Of a stretch of 64,000 bases of DNA, positions 57,480 to 64,000 are shown piece after piece. Numbering within the stretch: position 1 is the stretch's first letter; each line of letters starts with the position of its first letter. The stretch lies in assembly GCF_020283565.1 (NCBI RefSeq), contig NC_060062.1, positions 57,558,439-57,622,438 of the forward strand, read 5' to 3'. A model generated the notes under the pieces. It worked only from the letters and a program-made list of their open reading frames with translations. It was not told where the DNA came from and did no database searches. Source of the stretch: Trifolium pratense. Its lineage: Eukaryota > Streptophyta > Magnoliopsida > Fabales > Fabaceae. The translations under genes were made by a program, and so were the position numbers.

Positions 57480-58300
57480 CAAATTCTCCTCTTCTCTCCT
57501 TTGTACCTTCGTTCATCTCACTCAAACCCAACGACCTTCTTCAAACCACCCAGAAACATTCATCTCACTCCACATAGAACCCTTCTTCGTCTTCGACCTT
57601 CGTCTCATCATTCTCACTCACCCATAAACTCATTAAAACCCTAAACCCCATTAAATCTCAATCGATTGAACTCAGAATTTTAAACCCTAAATTAAAAATC
57701 AATCGAACCTAGAGAACTCGCTGAAACACTAAAACCATATTTCCCCATCGTTCATCATTGTCCATCATTTACCCAGAAATTCATCATTCCTCCATCTTAT
57801 CATAAGTGGTTAGGTTATTCAGTCTTACTCAATCAACAACACTTTTTTTTTTGTTTTTTTTGTTTATATCAGATTGATTAAAATTGTCTGATTTGGGGAT
57901 TATGCTGTTGTCTTTTTTTCACAGGTTATGCACAAATTCAATTCTACTAATTTTTGTTGCACAAACTAAATTAAACTATACTTATGTTCTTAATGTTTTA
58001 TGGTAATTTCTGTTTTTTTTTTCTTTCCAAATTCAGGATGCTGAAGGAAATGAAATATCACGTGCAGGTTATATTTTGATTGATAAGATTTCATTTGATA
58101 GAAAGGTTTAGTTATATTTTCTAAAGTTGATCAAAGATTAAATGTTTCTAACATGATGCAGTAATTAATTGGCAGGAGCACATATCAGGTTGGGAAGACA
58201 TGTTTCCACTTGGGGGAGGACACTTGCATTTGAAGCTGCAAGTTGTATTACTATTTAGTGATAAAGAGTGTGACATAATTCGTATGATGTACTACTTATA
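57480..58300 (+). pseudogene. Exon-like fragments carried in the CACTA element
   Basis: 57480-57800 looks like a plant 5' leader (pyrimidine-rich, AAACCCTAAA). Two short segments with splice-like borders follow: after TTCAG at 58036, reading DAEGNEISRA, and after TTGGCAG at 58175, reading EHISGWEDMFPLGGGHLHLK. I cannot name the source gene. The layout suggests capture of host sequence by the element. Low certainty. Confidence 0.45.
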
Positions 58301-59675
58301 TTTCTGAAATCTTAACATTCCTAAACATAGAAAATTAATGGCCTTGGTAAGTTTTTGTGATTATGCTGATATATCTTGGATAATTGAAATATTATAGGAT
58401 ACTTTGATAGGATTAGTCAAATTTCTATATAATAACATAGAAGGAAGAATGATCTTCTTAATACAAGTCAAAGAGTGCAGAAAGTGACATTAGAGGTTTA
58501 TAGATGCGGTCATTATGTTAATCTTCTTCTGGTGCGGTTGTCCCTGCTTCAGACTGTGGTGTGTTTGCCATTTGTAGGAGTGGTTTCTAGATGTGGTGTT
58601 GTTGAGTTGGTTTTAATGAATTATTGTTTCTTTGAGATTGTCTTCCTTTTTGGTTTGGGAGTGTGTAGGTGTAATTTTAAGGTGTGTTTTGTCCCTTTTA
58701 TGTGCTGTAGTTATCTTTTAGTTTTTTGGATTTCTATTTGGTACTTGTGGAGGCAGGTCGGTAGTGTTTCTAGTTTTGCTTGGTAATAAAGGCTTTGAAG
58801 ATGCAATAGTAATCTCAGCATTGGCCTTTATTTATTTCCTCAGAATGAAAGCTGCTGACATTTTGCACAAACTTGAAAACATGTTTTATTTTATAAATGT
58901 TTTTTATTTCTTGTTTATATAAATGTTTTTTATTTCTTTTTTATTTCTTTTTTTGACGTAAATGTGTTTATCTTATTTCATTGATCTATAATGTTTTTTA
59001 TTTCTTGTTTATATAAATGTTACCTTTATTAACCTGTTACAGATTCATTATAAAGGAAAGAACCAAATATGCTTTCTCAAAACCAACTTTAGTAATAAGA
59101 ATGATTTGTTAAATTGGACATATTGTATGTTAAGGTGTGTTTTTACATGTGAAATTCTGGAAACCTGAGTAAATATAGTTTACCCTGACTTTTTCCACAC
59201 AACAAGGTTAAAAGAAAAAGTAGTTATTGTTATTGAATAAGTATAGATGCTCACTGAAATTGAATCAGAATATTCTTTGAATCGGTTCATTTGAAATTGT
59301 ATGTTTGCTTATAAGCTAAGCTATTGTTATTAAGTTTATTTTTCTTTAATTTTTCAGGGACTTCTTGGTAAGATGAGAAAGTTGTTGGCCTGGTTTGGAA
59401 AATGGTAGAGGGAAAAGAAAGCAAGACAGTGCCCCCTTCCCCTCAAGTTCTCACACTTACCTTCCAAAGTTTATGTAACTCAAACAATTTAACGGTGCTC
59501 CATTTTATCGTAGTCATTCAGCTGTTTGATGGCCTTGAAGCGTATTTGATGTGTCGAACTGTTATCACTCATATTGTGTAAGTAACCATGTACTTAAGTG
59601 TATGTAGCTCATAATTTTTTTTTTGTTTATCATGTTTATTTTTAATTCTGAAACTTCTGAATATTACTCCCGTAG

Positions 59676-59807
59676 ACATGACTCATGAGTAGCTTCTTTT
59701 CTTGTTAGTGTTATTAGTTATGCTTCATTCAAGTTTGAACACATGACTCGTGAGTAGCTTCTTTTCTTGTTAGTGTTATTAGTTATGCTTCATTCAAGTT
59801 TGAACAC
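59676..59807. repeat. 65-bp tandem duplication in the CACTA body
   Basis: Two copies beginning ACATGACTC(A/G)TGAGTAGC at 59676 and 59741, with one difference between them. Confidence 0.9.
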
Positions 59808-61094
59808 TAAGTGATGAATTTTCTGGTTCCTTGGCTGTAATATTTTTTGAAAAGAGTTACAAGCTTGTCTTGTAGCTTTCAAAGAATTAGTTTGATGTGG
59901 TCCACTATTTGATAAAGCTTTCTGATATCTAACTTTATTGGGTGAGCTTCTATTTCTTTGATTTTCTATTTGATAAAGCATACTACTCTGCCTTTTGATT
60001 TTGATATGATGGTTGTGAAGTTTTAGGCTATAAGATCATTGTTAGGTTCAAAGTTCTAAGAATTTTGGATTTGTGTCAATAAACTTCTAGGTTCCAACTA
60101 AAGAAAGCGGACATTGCTTATATAAGACACCTTTCTGCCAGGCTTCCTGAGGTTAGACATCTATTATCTATATCTTTCATTGAACTTAATGATTTTATTT
60201 CTAGTTGACTACAAGAATCAAGTTGCAGCCCGCAGACATCTATTATCTACAAGAATCAAGTTTCAGGTGAAGAAGCTCTGCACCAGAGGGAAGATTAAAT
60301 CAAATAGTAGATAAAGATCTAATGGGAGAGTAACTTATTTAAATGGGAAGAAATTGTCCACGTTGCACTCATGTGTAGACATTTTAGGTGACTTTGTTCA
60401 TTATGTGGAATTGCATATGCCTCTAAGTACTAAGGCACCACATGTAGTTATGAATTTTGTGACAATCTGAGCTAGTAATTAAGGCTTTTTTCATGTACCA
60501 AAGATCAACTATTTTGAAATCAATGGTGTCATTTATAAGCAAAGGATTGATTAAGTTAAGTTTGTCATTTTGATACATCTAGATATATTTGAGTTGTATT
60601 TTGAAGTTGGATTATTTTATTAACCAATACTTGGTTAATATTGTAGTGCATGTCACTTATTTTATTTCTTATGTGCTGTTTGATTTTAGGATTAATGAAA
60701 TTTGTTTGGTTTTTATTATCCAGATTCAGATAAAAAAAGGATTTTTTTTTTAATTTTAAAAAGGACTTACAATATCGCTTTTTGGTTACGGGCGCTATTA
60801 AAAGCTGTATCCTTGAATGATTATAACAACGCTTTATATGCGGGCGCTATTAAATAACTGACATATGATAGCGTTTTCTAGAAAAAGCGCTATAAAACAT
60901 TGTTTCCAAGCAGCGGCTGACTACATACAATAGCGGTTTTTGAAAACAACGCTATTAAAGGTGGACATTTGATAGCGTTTTAAAACGCTATTATAGGCAC
61001 CAAACCTATAATAGCGGTATCAGTAATAGCGTTTTTAAGCGCTATTAAAAGTTAAAAAAAACGCTATTGAAGACCCATTTTTGTTGTAGTGGGA

Positions 61095-61436
61095 TTAGTA
61101 AATATCACCTAGTTCTACTTGACTGTTGTCCTTATAAATAACGTCTCTCTCACTTATATTCCGCGCTTACTATTTTACACTTAAAAATAGAAAGAAAGAT
61201 TCAGAGAGCTTAGAAAGAAAGAGGCGAACCAAGGGAGTCATCATCTAAATTCATCACCAGAAGAACAGAAAATAATAACTTCTTGTTTGCATCGCTGATC
61301 ACTATAATGTCAGAGGTCTTACTTTAACGAAATAAATGAGTAGCAGCAGTAGATCATATCTTAACCAAACCTAAGCCTTGACATAAAGGGCATGTTTGTT
61401 TCAGATTTTTTTTATCTTACTTGTGTTTGTTTCAGA
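61095..61436. other. Intergenic DNA between CACTA and Helitron end
   Basis: No frame or repeat recognised. It may belong to the same old locus as 56322-57133, since the CACTA insertion separates them. Confidence 0.45.
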
Positions 61437-61465
61437 CTAGTAATCGGACTCGTGCAACACACGGG
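61437..61465 (-). other. Candidate Helitron 3' terminus on the minus strand
   Basis: Read on the minus strand a hairpin (CCCGTG, loop of 5, CACGAG) lies about 8 nt before CTAG, followed by T. This fits the Helitron rule. The element would extend to the right. Its 5' end was not found and may be lost to later insertions. Confidence 0.5.
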
Positions 61466-61704
61466 CACATATAGCTTATATGATTAAATAATGACATAAG
61501 AAAATGTCACTAACAAATCATCAATCTTGTGTAGTTTAACCGTAATTATATTACTCTGTTGTATTATGAAGTTAGAATTTCTAAGTGAAAATTAATGTAA
61601 TTAGATGAGATATCATCTGGAGTTAGAAAATAAAAAAAAACACCTGATAAAAAAACCCCAAAATAAGATTCAAAAGTCAAAATTGTACCGCCTCATGTGT
61701 ATAA

Positions 61705-62468
61705 TGTAACACCCAAACCCCTTAACGAAAACTTATTGAATATAAATAAATAAAACACTTAAAAAAATCCAGGCGTCACATGTTATAATACAAAATCACG
61801 GCATAATTAAAATCATGCTAGCACAGCGGAATTAAAAGCGATATTTATCATAGTGCATATCATATAATATCCAAATTGTTCACATAATATCCGTAGGCTC
61901 TAGGCCATATCAACAACAAGGATATTATGTTTACAACAAAAAGTAAAGGATTAGCAAGGTCAAATACGCCATCACGGGCTTAATACAATTCAAACAAATA
62001 ACCCGACCCGGTAAATACCTAATCAGAGCAATTCTATACAACCCAGTCAAAAAGATATACAAAATATATCTAAGGAGTAGTCTAAGCTAAACTCCTCACC
62101 AAAAAGCGCACTACCACGAGCACGAGCAATCCTCTAACTCTGATCGGGATCCTCAACCTGAGAATCTGAACCCCCAACGGTCCAGCACATAACACAAAGC
62201 ATGAGAGTTAGATCACATAATCAAAATACAAGTGCAAGTAAAAGAGTACTTAAACACTTCTTCAATAATCATGCATATATCATACATTCATCCATATTCA
62301 TCAACAATCTACCATTCAATTATAAGTACATAAACACATATAATCGAATACTCACACAATCAATTATCACAATTAGCCAAGTATGTGTCACATATCACTT
62401 ATCACATAAATGTACACATAACCTAATGCATTCTAATGTGTCAACTTCATGCAATGTCACCCTAGACA
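61705..62468 (-). repeat. LTR fragment related to the LARD-like element
   Basis: Starts TGTAACACCCAAACCC like the LTRs at 14627 and 20276. It shares CCCCCAACGGTCCAGCACAT and GTACTTAAACACTTCTTC in the same order, but is clearly diverged. It is cut at 62468 by a CACTA element. The 120-codon frame here is a chance ORF. Confidence 0.8.
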
Positions 62469-64000
62469 CACTAGTACAAAAAACACTTTTTAAGTCGGTT
62501 AAAAACGACCTTTTAAGTCGGTTTCGTGCCAGTCTTAAGAAAAGCCGACATAAGAAGTATTGACTTGTTAAGTCGGTTTTAACCTGACTTAAGAAAACAC
62601 TTCTTAGGTCTGTTTAAAATGACCTTTTAAGTCGGTTTCACGCCCGACCTAAGAAAAGCCGACATAAGAAGTATTGAGTTGTTAACACGGATTTGGAACC
62701 GACCTAAGAAATATCTTATTAGATCGGTTATATTCCACCCGACTTAAAAAGCATGGCAAATTTTTTTAAAAAAAAATTGCATTCTAAAAATATTAATTTA
62801 AATACCGTTCTAAAGAACCTTTCCCAGCATTATTCAATATACACAAAAAATAAGTAAGATGCAAAAAAATATTCAAGCTTGATTTTGTAATTATAACCAC
62901 TGAATGAAGTGTTTAGTGAATAGAATGTATAACAATCAAAAATTAACTTATTGACTATATATAATGCATCACAACAAGAACAAATCTAAAATTTCAATAC
63001 AAATTACACTACATAGTACATATATATATATACTCATAAACAAAAGTAAAATATAACATTCACAGGTAATAAACAACACTAAGACAAGGTGAAAGAAATA
63101 AGAAATATCACCAACCCTTGTCTCTTAACACATGCCACTATCAACAATGTTACAAAACCTGTTTAAAAGAAAACAATGTTACAAAACTTTTAATCATTAT
63201 CAAACTAAAAACTTGCAATAGCAATATAATACCACAATCAAATGATACTTCAAATCTCTCATCAACAATTGCTTCTTTCACTAATGCTTAAGGTGAATTT
63301 TCTGGTTTCTTACTTCTTGGCATCAATGACATTTGGAACCCATGAATAGATCAACCATGCTTGAGAATGACAAGTTTAGCCCTTCATAAGAAAATGTCCT
63401 GAACTTAAAAATTGAAAGAATATTAAAAATCCCCAACTAAAGTTGAAAGAAAAGTGCAACCTATAACACGTGTTGGATACCATGTTGAATACACTAATGT
63501 AAATATGGGGAACACAAAATATGGGGAAGAAAGATGCAATTTAATAAAGTTTAACTTTAACCAAGGTTAACTATGCCACTGTCCAAGACTAAAGAAGTAA
63601 ATATGTGGAAGAAAGTTGTTCTAATCTTCAAAACTAGAAACAATAATTTTTATGATATCATTTAAGTCCCAAAAATGCCTTATACATAGAGAGGGAGAAA
63701 GATACACAGTAGCAAGTACTAATAAGAGTGGTCTAAAATAATTGCTTAAAATAGAGTACAAACCTGGTTTCTGAGTATTTCAACTACCAATGACAGACCA
63801 ACTCTCTGACTAAGGAATCCAAATCATCCAGCACCTCAAGCACAACTATGAAAATCTAATTTATGTTTGACCAATGACTGCAATGGAGTAGAAACAGTAG
63901 TGAATTAGTCACAACTAAAGTGTATACATATACCCTTCAAATGCCTCCAATATTGTAGTAACTAATATTAAAAACTAGTATTATCTTATGATGGAAAACT
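62469..64000. mobile_element. Second CACTA element, left part
   Basis: Terminus CACTAGTACAAAAAACAC, then about a dozen TTAAGTCGGTT/AACCGACTTAA-like subterminal repeats to about 62760. The sequence from 62800 to the end shows no gene. The right terminus and target duplication lie outside the window, so the length is unknown. Confidence 0.8.

Larger units (their letters stand above)
57137..61091. mobile_element. CACTA (En/Spm) element, non-autonomous
   Basis: The termini CACTACTACAAAAATGAG and the complement of CACTACAACAAAAATGGG are flanked by the 3-bp duplication GGA (57134-57136, 61092-61094). Both ends carry about twenty copies between them of AATAGCG/GCGCTATT motifs (57160-57360 and 60770-61070), the usual subterminal transposase-binding repeats. 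The 3.95-kb body has no transposase frame but contains gene-like fragments. Confidence 0.92.

Noticed and set aside
58475..58786. 103-codon Val/Leu/Cys-rich ORF in the CACTA body
   Set aside because: Hydrophobic composition comes from T-rich DNA; no start context or homology that I recognise.
62201..62563. 120-codon ORF
   Set aside because: It spans the junction of an LTR fragment and a CACTA terminus, so it cannot be an old gene.

Overview
The window is nuclear DNA of a flowering plant, most likely a papilionoid legume of the Medicago/Trifolium/Cicer type. It is AT-rich, its genes have introns, and it is packed with plant transposon families: Ty1/copia, Ty3/gypsy, a Tat-like LTR element, LINE, SINE, Helitron, CACTA, hAT, Mutator-like and Stowaway. 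The legume call rests on the look of several short repeats and is not proven. There is no CRISPR array, rRNA or ordinary tRNA gene. Nearly every base that can be explained belongs to a mobile element or to a host gene broken by one.

Four host gene remnants are present. (1) A 5' fragment of a KUP/HAK/KT potassium transporter lies at 9559-10128. (2) A CDK-like protein kinase gene lies on the minus strand (34885 to 28189), split in its last exon by a Tat-like non-autonomous LTR element (28216-32887). (3) A second, more decayed copy of the same kinase lies at 41930-43437. (4) An LDL2-type lysine-specific histone demethylase gene lies on the minus strand (52507 to 44438), split in exon 2 by a complete Ty3/gypsy chromovirus (44912-50117). 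The chromovirus has one uninterrupted polyprotein frame and two LTRs that read as identical, so it looks very recently inserted.

Layout: 1-9550 holds MITEs, a SINE, a copia LTR relic and unexplained AT-rich DNA. At 10267-12621 a hAT-type MITE is split by a short copia-type element. At 14108-28086 there is a composite Helitron with many reiterated 5' termini, a 1218-bp tandem period and one 3' hairpin terminus; a 7.85-kb large non-autonomous LTR element is nested in it. The broken kinase gene and its Tat-like insert follow. At 35976-37647 there is an LTR split by a hAT MITE, at 38565-41580 an internally deleted LINE split by a Mutator-type MITE, then the second kinase copy and the LDL2 locus. 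At 53131-56316 lies an unusual element with three LTRs and a Glu/Lys-rich ORF. At 57137-61091 lies a CACTA element carrying exon-like fragments. The window ends in an LTR fragment interrupted by a second CACTA element.

The value of the window lies in the order of insertions, which target-site duplications and nesting make readable. The main points are a demethylase allele cut just after its catalytic domain, a Helitron whose 5' end was multiplied, and two non-autonomous LTR elements with ORFs I cannot assign. All calls come from reading the sequence; no database search was run.
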